Positions 8,204 to 17,465 of a DNA stretch of 64,000 bases are shown here, in pieces. The position numbers and the translations under genes are program-made. This DNA is from Hyphomonadaceae bacterium TMED5 (GTDB lineage Bacteria; Pseudomonadota; Alphaproteobacteria; Caulobacterales; Hyphomonadaceae): the NCBI GenBank assembly GCA_002173095.1, contig NHBK01000019.1, forward strand, positions 1 through 64,000, given 5' to 3'. How positions within the stretch are numbered: position 1 is the stretch's first letter; each line of letters starts with the position of its first letter. A model generated the notes under the pieces. That model made no database searches and was not told the origin of the DNA. It saw only the letters and a list, made by a program, of their open reading frames with translations.

Positions 8204-9342
8204 TCGACACACTCATAAACGGCATCAAACAGCCGTTGCGAACGCGGGTCGCCCTGTAAGTGAGCAGATTGTTTGTTCATCACATAAGCACAGGAGAGCC
8301 GGTTATCCGGGTCTCCGAAAGCGGCTGACCCGCCCCATCCTGAATGGCCCCAGCTTTCCGGGTTCGGGCCATAAAAACCCGAATTATTGCGCATCACACC
8401 GCATGCAAACTCAATGATGAAGGGCAGAACCCGGTCCTGACCCGTGGTGCGCAGGGTGAGGAAATCATTCCAGGTGTCTGAACCAATCGAGGCGCGCCCG
8501 ACCTTTCCGCCATTTGCGAAAGCCGCATAGAGCTGAGCAACGCTGCGCGCCGTGCCGTGCCCGTTCGCAGACGGTATTTCAGTCTCCCGCCATTCCGTTG
8601 TGCCTCGTTCCGGCGCCGACCATGAGGTCATGAAGGCGGCCTTATTATAGCGGTTCATGGCGCCGAGTTTTGCCATTTCACGCGGGCGCTGGACCTCAGA
8701 AATACGCTCATGCTGGCTTTTCGGCGTACCAATCCAGAAGTCGATCATATCTTCACCGCCCTCAAGCGTGCCGGTGAACTCATCAGCCAGCACAGTGCCA
8801 AGCGAGCGACCCGCAAGCCGTTCAACAATCTCGCCAGCAAGATAGCCCCAGGTCAGCGGATGATAGCCGCTTGTCCCATCCGGCACGGGCAGCCAGAGCG
8901 GCTCAGTTTTAGCCAGATGCGCATTCAGCGCGCGCGGATCGAGCCAGAGCTTTGGATCGATCGCGTCTTCAAAACCGCACAAGCCGGACTGATGGCTCAG
9001 CACGTCGGCAATGGTGAGATCTTCTTTGCCCTTCGCGCCGAATTCCGGCCAGAACTCGGTCATCAGACTGTCCAGCGTCACGCCCGGGGCCTGATCGACA
9101 ATATAAGCCACGACGAGCGCGGCGATGGGTTTGGTCGTTGAGAAAATCGGGGTCAGTGTGTTGGCTTCGAACAGAGCGGTTTTCTTCCGGTCGACCCAGC
9201 CCCCCTGCAAATCGACCAGACATTCCCCGTCCTGAAAGACAGCAAAGCCCGCACCCAATTCTTCATCCCGGTCGAAATTATCCTTGAACGCATCGTGTAC
9301 GGCCTCAAAGCCCGGTTTCACATATCCACGAATATCGCTCAT
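8200..9342 (-). CDS. Serine hydrolase of the beta-lactamase / EstB family
   Basis: A 380-residue protein of the class C beta-lactamase-related superfamily, here most like family VIII esterases (EstB). The nucleophile motif is S68-T-T-K71 in FSTTKPI. The catalytic tyrosine is probably in GYHPLTWGY (about 163-171), and the third motif is GHSGWGGS near the C-terminus. No signal peptide is seen, which favours a cytosolic esterase over a periplasmic beta-lactamase. The start at 9342 has AAAGG nine bases upstream; the frame is open 23 codons farther but without a better start. The substrate is unknown. Confidence 0.85.
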   Translation of the reverse strand: MSDIRGYVKPGFEAVHDAFKDNFDRDEELGAGFAVFQDGECLVDLQGGWVDRKKTALFEANTLTPIFSTTKPIAALVVAYIVDQAPGVTLDSLMTEFWPEFGAKGKEDLTIADVLSHQSGLCGFEDAIDPKLWLDPRALNAHLAKTEPLWLPVPDGTSGYHPLTWGYLAGEIVERLAGRSLGTVLADEFTGTLEGGEDMIDFWIGTPKSQHERISEVQRPREMAKLGAMNRYNKAAFMTSWSAPERGTTEWRETEIPSANGHGTARSVAQLYAAFANGGKVGRASIGSDTWNDFLTLRTTGQDRVLPFIIEFACGVMRNNSGFYGPNPESWGHSGWGGSAAFGDPDNRLSCAYVMNKQSAHLQGDPRSQRLFDAVYECVD

Positions 9343-9510
9343 TTTCAGGCCTTTCCCGGTCGTCATCTGCCTCCATCGATTAGAGCCATTTTGCACGGCT
9401 TTCAAACCCACTCACGGCGATTTGTCAGATGAATGCCCAGACGGGATTTTTTTGGTCTTACGTTGAAATCACCGATTTCCTTTTTCGCAGAGACGCGTAA
9501 GGAATGAGAC

Positions 9511-10152
9511 ATGGCGGACGACACTCAGATGGAAGAACCAAGCGGTTCAATTCTCACAGCTCTGGATGAACTGGCTGAAACGGCACCTGAAAAAGGATTG
9601 TCGTTGAGGCAGCTATTCGACGCGCTGGATGAGCGCGCCTTTGGCGCCATTCTGTTTGCGCTCGCCCTGCCCTGCTGCATTCCGTTTCTCTATGCCGTAC
9701 CGCAGATCGTTTCTCTGCCTATGGCGGCGATCGCCTTCCAGATGGTTCTGGGACGCAGCGAGCCATGGCTGCCTGAGAAATTTGCAGATCGCCGTATCGA
9801 CAAAGCAGGCCTTGAGCGTATTGCCCGTTCGGGTCGCCGCTTTTTCGGCTGGGCTGAAAAGATTGTACGCCCGCGCCTCACCTTCCTTGCAAGCTCTGTC
9901 GCGGAACGCATTGTCGGCGCGCTCTTATGCCTATTCTGCGGCTCCATCATGCTGCCCTTCCCGCTGACCAACACCACGCCGGGTTTTGCCGTGGCTCTGG
10001 TCGCCTTCGGTCTGATGGCGCGCGACGGGCTGATGATGATTGTCGGCATGATCATCGGCACAAGCTGGATTGGCATGCTCGTTATTCTGGGCCCTGTCGC
10101 CCTGAAAGAGGCGGTAAAAGCCATTCTCGCTATGGTCGGCATCGGTAGCTGA
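9511..10152 (+). CDS. ExoD-family membrane protein
   Basis: A 213-residue protein of the ExoD family. These are integral membrane proteins first linked to exopolysaccharide production and alkaline tolerance in rhizobia. A soluble N-terminal part (about 1-45, with the LSLRQLFDAL stretch) precedes several hydrophobic segments: about 47-80, 125-150, 158-178 and 180-208. The start has AAGGA seven bases upstream. It is followed after seven bases by the DsbB-like gene on the same strand. The molecular activity of the family is not established. Confidence 0.8.
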   Translation: MADDTQMEEPSGSILTALDELAETAPEKGLSLRQLFDALDERAFGAILFALALPCCIPFLYAVPQIVSLPMAAIAFQMVLGRSEPWLPEKFADRRIDKAGLERIARSGRRFFGWAEKIVRPRLTFLASSVAERIVGALLCLFCGSIMLPFPLTNTTPGFAVALVAFGLMARDGLMMIVGMIIGTSWIGMLVILGPVALKEAVKAILAMVGIGS

Positions 10153-10159
10153 GAACTTT

Positions 10160-10765
10160 TTGCAAACTGCGCGCTCGCGTCGCAGTGTCAGAGTGAAACT
10201 CTGCTGCCATCTTCGGCTCGTGCGCTTTACGAGACTCAATCCTCAGACATGGCCAATTCTGGCCCTGATCTTTTCGGCTGCCATGCTGGCAGGCGCGCAT
10301 GCATTTGAGACTTTTGGCCGTTACCTGCCTTGCGATCTCTGCCTGCGACAGCGCGAAATCTATTGGGCTGCCATGACCATATCGGCCATAGGCCTTCTTG
10401 CTATTCGCCAATGGAAGAGTGTCCGACTGGTGATAACGTTAAACGCGCTGCTATTCCTTTGCTTCATGACCAGCCTCGTCGTTGCGGCTTATCACGCAGG
10501 CGTGGAATGGGATATTTTCGCTGGACCTGCAGGATGCTCATCTACGGCAGGCGGTGCTACCGGCGAAATTCCAACCGGCATTCCAAGCCTTGAAGATTTG
10601 AACCGCCCACGTGGCACCGTTTCATGTTCGGAAGCGGCATGGCGCATGTTCGGTATTTCAATGGCCGGATACAACGCTCTGATCTCGCTGGCACTGTCCG
10701 TGGCGTCTGGCTATTTCAGCCTGAAAGCACTGGCACGGGCCGAAAAGCCGTCAGAGCTCTACTAA
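10160..10765 (+). CDS. DsbB-like disulfide bond formation protein
   Basis: A four-helix inner-membrane protein that would reoxidise a periplasmic thiol oxidase with quinone. The first catalytic pair is C58-D-L-C61 in LPCDLCLRQR, just after helix 1. The second pair is C126 and C156 in the long second periplasmic loop. Hydrophobic segments fit the DsbB topology (about 31-49, 68-82, 90-112, 163-185). The start is unsure: the longest frame opens with TTG at 10160, and a GTG at 10220 would still include the first helix; neither has a good ribosome binding site. No dsbA is adjacent. Its stop overlaps that of the converging lipoprotein gene. Confidence 0.8.
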   Translation: MQTARSRRSVRVKLCCHLRLVRFTRLNPQTWPILALIFSAAMLAGAHAFETFGRYLPCDLCLRQREIYWAAMTISAIGLLAIRQWKSVRLVITLNALLFLCFMTSLVVAAYHAGVEWDIFAGPAGCSSTAGGATGEIPTGIPSLEDLNRPRGTVSCSEAAWRMFGISMAGYNALISLALSVASGYFSLKALARAEKPSELY

Positions 10766-11622
10766 CATCCTTGCGGGTGAAAAACGCCCAGATCGTTCTC
10801 AATCACGACATCGGATGCCTGATCACCAGCTGCACATTCAGGACTCATGCCTGCACGTGAAAAAATAGCGCTGCCTTCAAACCAGATAACAGCCTGATCT
10901 TCGGAGACAGGGTCAAAGAAGCTGACAGCGCTTGTATCTAATTCAGCACCGCATTCCTCATACCGGCCCGCTGCATCCATGAGGATCATGCCAACCGTCC
11001 CCTCCTCGCGCGGATAAAGCGCACGGATATGGCGAGGCCCGCCTGCCTGCTCCAGACAGGCATCAATGGCGCCTTGTGCAACCGGGATGAGTTCAGACCA
11101 GCTTGGAATGGAAAACTCGCCACCCGGCAGATCATCTTCCGCGCCAGCACACCCGAAATATTCAATTTCCTGAAAAACGAGCGTTACATTCAGTGGCCCA
11201 TCACCAATCCCGCACCCGCCGGCAGCCAGCGTGATAGCAACATCCTCAGCCTCGAATGCCAGTGAACCGGTTGCTGTTTCGTCGAGCTCTGGCAAGGGCA
11301 CTTCAACAAGCGGCAAGCCAGGGCGTTCGAACGTAATCCAGCCTTCCGCCAGACTGCCTGTCCAAAAGGGTTCGTCGCCTGACATATGGATAGGAAGGCT
11401 TACGCCCAGCAAAGTCTCCGGGGTATTCAGCTCATCGTCAGCAGGACCAAGCGGCTGGACGACGCTTTGCGTCGGCGTGGATGCCGGGGCCGGGGCTTGC
11501 GGAGATGTACTGGCCACAGTTTCAGAGACCTGCGGTGCCTCGGTTTCGGTTCCGCCACATGCTGTGAGTGCGAAAATGGCCAGCCCGGCCAGCGAAATAG
11601 ACCCATGCCTGCGAACAGCCAT
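10762..11622 (-). CDS. Lipoprotein with a COG3650-like domain
   Basis: A 286-residue lipoprotein with a signal peptide and a lipobox ending ALTAC, so C22 is the acylated residue. A low-complexity Pro/Ala/Thr linker follows (about 25-60). The middle (about 70-170) has a GDEPFW motif, then a cysteine-containing GGCGIGDG segment and FGCAGAED, like the predicted lipid-anchored COG3650 family. The C-terminal part, with several cysteines, is not recognised. The start at 11622 has AAGGGAG at good spacing; a GTG 11 codons upstream is less likely. The function is unknown. Confidence 0.65.
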   Translation of the reverse strand: MAVRRHGSISLAGLAIFALTACGGTETEAPQVSETVASTSPQAPAPASTPTQSVVQPLGPADDELNTPETLLGVSLPIHMSGDEPFWTGSLAEGWITFERPGLPLVEVPLPELDETATGSLAFEAEDVAITLAAGGCGIGDGPLNVTLVFQEIEYFGCAGAEDDLPGGEFSIPSWSELIPVAQGAIDACLEQAGGPRHIRALYPREEGTVGMILMDAAGRYEECGAELDTSAVSFFDPVSEDQAVIWFEGSAIFSRAGMSPECAAGDQASDVVIENDLGVFHPQGC

Positions 11623-11981
11623 ACCCGTCTCCCTTGTCCGACTCACTTTTACCACAGCTTTGAATTCAAAACAGATGGACGCGATTTAATTTTGCGGTGG
11701 GCCGTACGATTCTGTCCACTTTCGAAAATTTGAGAATTTCAACGACTGTTTTCAGTTCACTTATGTGACTGTTTTGGCACGCCCTTGCTGATTCCGTTCA
11801 CAATTGCCCGCCAATGCGGGAAATGCCCTTGCGTAAATCATCTGCCATCTGACAGAGAGTGCGCCAACGGTCGTCGGGAGGGCCGGGCATCTTTTCTTAA
11901 AATCAGAGCCGCGATGCATCGCGCACAGGACAAGCGGCCAGCGTTGAATCCAGTTTTTAATTTTCTACAGGATGGTGAGAA
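11623..11981. promoter_or_regulatory. Divergent regulatory region between lipoprotein and TonB receptor genes
   Basis: This 359-base gap holds no convincing gene. It contains a nine-base direct repeat GACTGTTTT at 11744-11752 and 11767-11775, 23 bases apart or about two helical turns. Between the copies lies an imperfect inverted repeat (CAGTTCAC / GTGACTG). Farther down is a perfect 12-base palindrome GCGATGCATCGC at 11911-11922. The repeats lie some 210-240 bases before the TonB receptor start. A dimeric regulator binding on one DNA face would fit, but this is inference. Confidence 0.4.
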
Positions 11982-14216
11982 ATGACCTCAGCTAAGTCTC
12001 TGTTAAACACCACTGCGATCAGCCTGCTGGCGCTTTCGCTCGCACCTTTCGCAATCGCTCAGGAAGAAGAAAGCCGCCTTGAGCCGGTAACCGTCAGCGC
12101 GCAACGCGTTGAGGAAAGCCTTCAGGACGTTCCGGTATCTGTTTCTGATATCTCCGGCGAACGCCTCAATGTCATCTCTTCTGGTGGCGCTGACATTCGC
12201 TTCCTGTCTGCGCGCGTTCCAAGCGTGATTGCAGAAAGCTCTTTCGGTCGCGCATTTCCGCGCTTTTACATTCGCGGCATCGGCAATACAGACTTTGACC
12301 TGAACGCGTCTCAACCTGTTTCACTCGTCTATGACGATGTGCCTTACGAAAACCCGATCCTTAAAGGTTTCCCGGTTTTCGACCTTGAAGACATTGAAGT
12401 GCTTCGCGGGCCACAAGGTTCGCTCTTCGGTCGCAACACACCAGGCGGCATCATCAAGTTTGACTCCGTTCGTCCGGGCGATGAGTTCGACGCTTATGCC
12501 GATGTCTCTTACGGCTCATACAACACAGCCGAAATCGAAGGCGCTGTAGGCGGCCGGGTTCACGAAGCCCTCGCTGTTCGTTTTTCTGCGCTCTACCAGT
12601 ATCGCGATGACTATGTAGACAACGCCTATCTGGATGCTGAAGACCTGTATGAAGGCTATCAGGAATATGCGGGTCGCGCACAATTCCTCTTCACGCCATT
12701 CGACAATGACTTCGAAGCGCTTCTGAACGTGCATGCGCGGTCTAACCGCTCAAGCGCGCGCCTCTTCCGCGCCAACATCATTGATCAGGGCTCAAACGGC
12801 ATTGGCTCCGGCTTTGACCGTGACACCGTCTTTTATGATGGTCAGAACAACCTCGATCAGAATGCATGGGGCGCGACAGTTACACTGAGCAAGTCCCTCT
12901 CCGACGCGCTCGACCTGACCTATGTTTACGGCTTCGAAACAGCTGACGTGTCGTCCGTTGGCGATATTGATGGCGGCTTCGGTGCTGACTTTATCGGTTT
13001 CTCCGGACCCGGCTCCATCCCATTCCCATCCGAAACCGGCGGCTCTGTGAACAATCTCGACCAGCAGACTCACGAAGTCCGCTTCGCATATGATGCAGGC
13101 GGCAATCTTCGCTGGCAGGCAGGCGCCTTCTTCTTCGACGAATATGTCGATATTTCTTCCGTCAGCTATGACAGCCTGACACCGGGTAATCCGCTGAACG
13201 GCTTTGCATCCCGCGAAGGTGATACATCTGCCGCCGCTGTGTTTGCATCTGTGACTTATGACGTAACCGAAGACCTCACTCTGCAAGGTGGTCTGCGCTA
13301 TACGGATGAGGATAAAAGCTTCGTCGTATCTCGCGATCTCAGCCCGGTCGGCGGCGGTGCGCTCGCTCCGATCTCCGGCGAAGTTGGCGATGATTTCGTG
13401 AGCTGGGATATCTCAGCCATGTACGACCTGACAGACGACACCAATGTCTATGCTCGCATTGCACGCGGCTTCCGTGGCCCGTCTATTCAGGGTCGTCTCG
13501 TCTTCGGCGACGATGTATCCATCGCTGATACTGAGTCCGTTATCTCTTACGAAGCGGGTGTAAAATCTGACATCCTGCCTAACGTTCGCGGTAACGCATC
13601 TGTCTTCTATTACGTCCTCAACGACCAGCAGCTGACAATTGTTGGCGGTCTGAACAACACGGTTGCGCTGTTCAATGCCGACGAGGGTCAGGGCTATGGC
13701 TTCGAGGCAGAAATCGAAGCTGCACCGATTGAGAACCTGCTTCTCACCGGCGGCCTGTCTTACAACCATACCGAAATCATGGACGATGTTCTGATTGCAC
13801 CCGGATGTGGCGCGCCATGTACCGTCACTGACCCGGCTGTCTATGACGAGAATGACAATCTGCTCGGCTATAACATCTCTGGCAATTCATTCCCGAACGC
13901 ACCTGAATGGATCGCCAACTTCACAGCTCGCTATGCAATCCCGTTCCGTGAAGGCGAATTCTTTGCCTACACAGACTGGGCGTTCAAAGGCGAAACCAAC
14001 TTCTTCCTCTATGACAGCGTAGAGTTCGGTGAAGACGGTTATTGGGAAGGCGGCCTGCGTGCAGGTTATTCTTCTGATGCGGGTTGGGAAGCAGCCCTGT
14101 TCGCACGCAACATCACCGATGTTGAAGTGCTTGAAGGCGCAATCGACTTCAACAATCTGACCGGTTTCGTGAATGAGCCACGCATTGTTGGCGTGTCCTT
14201 CTCCATTCATAACTAG
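11982..14216 (+). CDS. TonB-dependent outer-membrane receptor
   Basis: A 744-residue outer-membrane active-transport receptor with a signal peptide (about 1-26, ending FAIAQ). A VTVSAQR segment near residues 36-42 resembles the N-terminal motif of IroN/FecA-type receptors. The plug domain (about 45-160) has FYIRGIGN, YDDVPY and EVLRGPQGSLFGRNTPGG. The remainder is a 22-strand beta-barrel with alternating aromatic residues. Upstream is a long leader, downstream a strong terminator, so it is a single-gene unit. No siderophore, sugar or B12 genes are adjacent, so the substrate cannot be named. In these bacteria such receptors import sugars, lipids or peptides as well as iron. Confidence 0.93.
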   Translation: MTSAKSLLNTTAISLLALSLAPFAIAQEEESRLEPVTVSAQRVEESLQDVPVSVSDISGERLNVISSGGADIRFLSARVPSVIAESSFGRAFPRFYIRGIGNTDFDLNASQPVSLVYDDVPYENPILKGFPVFDLEDIEVLRGPQGSLFGRNTPGGIIKFDSVRPGDEFDAYADVSYGSYNTAEIEGAVGGRVHEALAVRFSALYQYRDDYVDNAYLDAEDLYEGYQEYAGRAQFLFTPFDNDFEALLNVHARSNRSSARLFRANIIDQGSNGIGSGFDRDTVFYDGQNNLDQNAWGATVTLSKSLSDALDLTYVYGFETADVSSVGDIDGGFGADFIGFSGPGSIPFPSETGGSVNNLDQQTHEVRFAYDAGGNLRWQAGAFFFDEYVDISSVSYDSLTPGNPLNGFASREGDTSAAAVFASVTYDVTEDLTLQGGLRYTDEDKSFVVSRDLSPVGGGALAPISGEVGDDFVSWDISAMYDLTDDTNVYARIARGFRGPSIQGRLVFGDDVSIADTESVISYEAGVKSDILPNVRGNASVFYYVLNDQQLTIVGGLNNTVALFNADEGQGYGFEAEIEAAPIENLLLTGGLSYNHTEIMDDVLIAPGCGAPCTVTDPAVYDENDNLLGYNISGNSFPNAPEWIANFTARYAIPFREGEFFAYTDWAFKGETNFFLYDSVEFGEDGYWEGGLRAGYSSDAGWEAALFARNITDVEVLEGAIDFNNLTGFVNEPRIVGVSFSIHN

Positions 14217-14237
14217 TCGACACTGACATCAAATCAG

Positions 14238-14267
14238 AAAAGCCCGCTCGTCTGAGCGGGCTTTTTT
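14238..14267 (+). terminator. Rho-independent terminator of the TonB receptor gene
   Basis: Stem AAAGCCCGCTC / GAGCGGGCTTT with a short loop is followed by a run of T. It starts about 22 bases after the receptor stop codon. Confidence 0.88.
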
Positions 14268-14307
14268 GTGCGCCTCGTTCCAGAGCCCCCCGCCCGGACA
14301 CGCAGAT

Positions 14308-14332
14308 AAAAAAAGGGGCGGATTGCTCCGCC
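14308..14332 (-). terminator. Rho-independent terminator of the OmpW gene
   Basis: Read on the minus strand, an eight-base-pair stem (GGGGCGGA / TCCGCCCC) with a four-base loop is followed by a long run of T. It lies about 90 bases beyond the OmpW stop codon. Together with the hairpin at 14238 it insulates the two converging genes. Confidence 0.82.
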
Positions 14333-14421
14333 CCCAATCGGGTCCAGTTAAGATGCTGACCTGTAGAGAGTGGACCCAAGTTTAGTAACTGCTAGGGAGG
14401 AAACGCAGTTAAAAACCTGTT

Positions 14422-15084
14422 TTAGAACCGATAGCCGAAGCCCACACCCACTACAGTTGGGTTGATGTCGACATCTGCATCCACGGTCGCGCCGAGCGCA
14501 GTCGTGAAATCAACGGTCACGTCAGAATTGATCCAGATCTTTTTCACATCGACGTTCAGAAGCCAGCCGCCTGGCTCACCGTCGAGATCGATATCCAGAC
14601 CCGCCTGAAGTGCGAGGCCAAAGCTGTCGTCATAATCGATGTCGTCAGCTACCGGACCAGCATCTTCATCAAAGAAGACCGTGTAGTTGAGGCCCACACC
14701 GGCATATGGCGTGAAGCGGGTTTCGTTGAAGAAGTGATATTGCAGCGTCAGAGTTGGCGGCAGCAGGGTCACATCACCAATATCCACATCAGCGCCTGCA
14801 ACAGCCGCAACATTGGTTGCTGTCACATCGTGCGGCGTAACACCAAGGATCAGCTCTGCAGCGATATTGTCGGTGAGGAAGTAAGTGATATCCAGCTCAG
14901 GAACATATCCAGCATCGATATCAACATCACCGCCGAGTGGCGCGCCACCTACGCTGAGATCTGCACTCTCAGACGGATAAACACCGAGAACGCGGCCACG
15001 AACCTGCCATGGGCTGTCCGCCATAGCCGTGGTGCCCATCAGGGCAGTGGTCAGAGCGAGAAGGGTATATTTGAACTTAGACAT
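14422..15084 (-). CDS. ompW: OmpW-family outer-membrane protein
   Basis: A 220-residue eight-stranded beta-barrel of the OmpW family, thought to pass small hydrophobic molecules across the outer membrane. The signal peptide is residues 1-22 (ending TTAMA). The family traits are the N-terminal WQVRGRVLGVYP, the DITYFLTDNIAAELI segment, TPYAGVGLNYT, and the final GVGFGYRF ending in phenylalanine, as required for barrel insertion. The start at 15084 has CGGAGAG at good spacing; the frame is open 16 codons farther upstream. It is flanked by its own terminator and an AT-rich promoter region. Confidence 0.9.
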   Translation of the reverse strand: MSKFKYTLLALTTALMGTTAMADSPWQVRGRVLGVYPSESADLSVGGAPLGGDVDIDAGYVPELDITYFLTDNIAAELILGVTPHDVTATNVAAVAGADVDIGDVTLLPPTLTLQYHFFNETRFTPYAGVGLNYTVFFDEDAGPVADDIDYDDSFGLALQAGLDIDLDGEPGGWLLNVDVKKIWINSDVTVDFTTALGATVDADVDINPTVVGVGFGYRF

Positions 15085-15179
15085 TTGCGCTCTCCGTTTG
15101 CGCGTTATTTGATGAAACCCTTGTGCACCCAATTATCCCTTACAAAAAGTGCGTGTTTTGACGCGCGTCATCCTGTCAC

Positions 15180-15240
15180 TCATGTAATTGTTTTTCTTGT
15201 TTTTTATTTTAATACCTGTATTATAAATATGGGTATTTTC
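15180..15240 (-). promoter_or_regulatory. AT-rich promoter region of ompW with imperfect palindrome
   Basis: The region is unusually AT-rich compared with its surroundings. An imperfect inverted repeat with ends ATACCT and GGGTAT lies at 15213-15236, and T runs lie at 15190-15210. It sits 100-150 bases upstream of the ompW start. The exact promoter boxes are not resolved. Confidence 0.3.
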
Positions 15241-15276
15241 GTGTGTTTTTAAGGCACTAGCTTCGCGCCGGCACGA

Positions 15277-16593
15277 TCAGCTTTTCTGAACTTCGTTCAA
15301 TCCGAAAGACACCAGCCCCGCCAGCGCGCACATCACCGCCATTATAAAGAGAACGACATCTGGCCCCGTCCAGGACGAGATCAGACCAAAGCCGCCACCC
15401 AGCAAAAGCAAAATGCCGATAATGGTATTGGAAAGCGCTGTATAACCTGCGCGGGTCTCTTTATCTGCCATATCGACCAGATGCGTCGACCGGCCAAGGC
15501 GCACACCCTGATAGGCGAGCATGAGCCCAAACAGAAGCACAGGCAGGACAAATGGCGCGCCCAGAACACCCATGACACTGCAGACACCCGTAGCGGCCAG
15601 AGCGATGGCTCCGGCAAAACCAGACAGCATCAGAACCTTGCGACTGGATCTGTCGGCCAGATACCCCCAGAGCCAGCTGGATGACAGCGAGGCAAACGCA
15701 GATGCAAACAGGAGATATCCAAGATCACCATAGCCAGAGCCCGGATCGTCTATTTCAGCCGTCGCAGCCGCAATCATGAAAGGCGGCGCCAATGCGGTTG
15801 CAATCAGAAATCCGCGCACCGCAATAAACCGGCGCAATTGCGGATCCTTCTTCAAAAGGGTCAGGTTTTCGAGCGCGGCCGTGATCGCATTGCTGCCGCC
15901 TTCGGTCGCGCCCTTTTCTTCCTTCAGACCGAGAAAGTTCAGCGCCGCCAACATCCAGATCACCCCCGCCAGGGCGAGCGCACCGCAAACCAACGCATAA
16001 CGCGGGATCCAGCCCGTGGTGAGCAGGAGCGCAAAGCCAATCACGACAGCAGCAGATAGCGAACCTGCCAGACCGGTTGCCGTACCCCGGTGAGACTTGT
16101 CGACCGTTTTGCCCAACACATCTTTATAGGCGACAGAACACACACTTCTGGAAACCGCCAGCACGGCAAGCGAACCGGCAATGCCAATCCCAGCCGCGAG
16201 CCCTTCCATGAAAAGAGCGGATAGCGCAATGCCGAGCGCGGACAGGCCCTGCATCACAGCGCCCGCCGACCAGACCCATTTGCGTTGCGGACGCGATCGC
16301 AAATAGCCCGCCGTAAACAGCTGAGGCAGAAGCGCGCCCGATTCCCGGATCGGCACGAGCAGGCCAATCAGAAACACAGGCGCACCCAGATGCGTCATCA
16401 ACCAGCTGAGCACGAGTTTCGGGTCGACCAGACCGTCTGCACTTTTTGAAAAGGTGAGCGACACGACGTGACGCAGGAAATTGTTCTTTTCTTCCCGGCA
16501 GGCGCTATCTGGAATATCCGCACAGGTGCGCCCATCATCATCGATTGAAATCGCCTGAACAGCCGGCTCCAGCCAGTCCGGTGTGTTTTTCAT
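15277..16593 (-). CDS. Major facilitator superfamily transporter
   Basis: A 438-residue polytopic inner-membrane protein. After about 60 soluble residues, which include a cysteine-containing acidic segment, come some 11-12 hydrophobic helices in two bundles. MFS-like loop signatures are visible: a basic loop RSRPQRK after an early helix and a LADRSSRKV loop (G-x-LADR-type) between helices in the second half. The start at 16593 has CGGGG at acceptable spacing. The substrate is unknown and no metabolic partner lies in the same transcript. The soluble N-terminal extension is longer than in most MFS members. Confidence 0.8.
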   Translation of the reverse strand: MKNTPDWLEPAVQAISIDDDGRTCADIPDSACREEKNNFLRHVVSLTFSKSADGLVDPKLVLSWLMTHLGAPVFLIGLLVPIRESGALLPQLFTAGYLRSRPQRKWVWSAGAVMQGLSALGIALSALFMEGLAAGIGIAGSLAVLAVSRSVCSVAYKDVLGKTVDKSHRGTATGLAGSLSAAVVIGFALLLTTGWIPRYALVCGALALAGVIWMLAALNFLGLKEEKGATEGGSNAITAALENLTLLKKDPQLRRFIAVRGFLIATALAPPFMIAAATAEIDDPGSGYGDLGYLLFASAFASLSSSWLWGYLADRSSRKVLMLSGFAGAIALAATGVCSVMGVLGAPFVLPVLLFGLMLAYQGVRLGRSTHLVDMADKETRAGYTALSNTIIGILLLLGGGFGLISSWTGPDVVLFIMAVMCALAGLVSFGLNEVQKS

Positions 16594-16752
16594 GTCTTCG
16601 CCCCGAATGATCAGGGCTGTAATGTGCGTCGAAATCTGGTGAAGGCAAGCGCAGCGCGACGCTTTCAACCTATCCGCGCCCTTTCGCCACTGTTCATTTC
16701 CCGGCGAAGATTTAGGGTATCGCTCAGTTCAGAAACTCTGTTGGGGGCCTTG

Positions 16753-17343
16753 ATGCCAGCTGATATCGACCGGTTCAGCCCGAACCCTAGTCTCATTCCG
16801 GTAAAGGAAGCCATTCTTCGCAATCTGAAGAATGCGACACGCAAAGGCGAGAGCGGGCAGAAGCTTGTGTCACTGGCCAGCGTCGCGCCGGACGGCACGC
16901 CCCATGTGCGCACAGTCGTCATCCGCTCATTTGATGCAGATGAGATGACGCTGACCTTTTTCACTGATGCACGCTCACCAAAGATCGCAGAACTCAAACA
17001 TCAGCCCATCATCCAGATCATGTCGTATGACCCGGTCTCACACGAACAGATGCGCATTGTCGGCACGGCGGACATCCACACCGAAGACGAACTGACCCGC
17101 AAAAGCTGGCAGAATATTCCCGAATATGGCCGGGGTGATTATCTCACCCGCCTGCCACCGGGCAGTGTGATTTCAAGCCCGGAGCTGATCCAGCATGATC
17201 ACACGCTGGAAGATGAGTATTTCACCGTCATTCAGGTGAAGATCAGCGCCATTGACTGGCTCAAACTCTCCGCTCAGGGGCATAAGCGTGCCTTGCTTAC
17301 ATGGCAGGACGGGAATTTTTCAGGTGAGTGGCGAACCCCGTAA
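16753..17343 (+). CDS. Pyridoxamine 5'-phosphate oxidase-like flavin-binding protein
   Basis: A 196-residue split-barrel protein resembling the FMN-binding N-terminal domain of PNPOx-type proteins. Landmarks are LASVAPDGTPHVRTVVIRSF (about 42-61), TFFTDARSPK, then IQIMSYDP and QMRIVGTADI. The length and the C-terminal EYFTVIQVKISAIDWLKL match the pyridoxamine-oxidase-like subgroup (Alr4036 type) rather than PdxH itself. The enzyme reaction is not known for this subgroup. The ATG at 16753 is chosen because homologous sequence begins there; the frame is open farther up through the divergent promoter. Confidence 0.75.
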   Translation: MPADIDRFSPNPSLIPVKEAILRNLKNATRKGESGQKLVSLASVAPDGTPHVRTVVIRSFDADEMTLTFFTDARSPKIAELKHQPIIQIMSYDPVSHEQMRIVGTADIHTEDELTRKSWQNIPEYGRGDYLTRLPPGSVISSPELIQHDHTLEDEYFTVIQVKISAIDWLKLSAQGHKRALLTWQDGNFSGEWRTP

Positions 17344-17465
17344 TCACGGGCTTATTGTCGATCCAAACCTGAAACCTGTTGAGAAACCAAAGCTGACAGG
17401 CTTCCCACCGCATTGAAAGCGAGCTTAACTGGCAAAAACAATTGCCCACGGGAGGCTGGCCATCC

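Noticed and set aside
11911-11922. Palindrome GCGATGCATCGC as an operator
   Set aside because: It is perfect but short and made of common codon-like bases; alone it is not enough for a separate claim.
11785-11985. A 66-codon plus-strand frame in the TonB receptor leader
   Set aside because: No ribosome binding site, no domain, and it ends at the receptor start region by chance; more likely untranslated leader.
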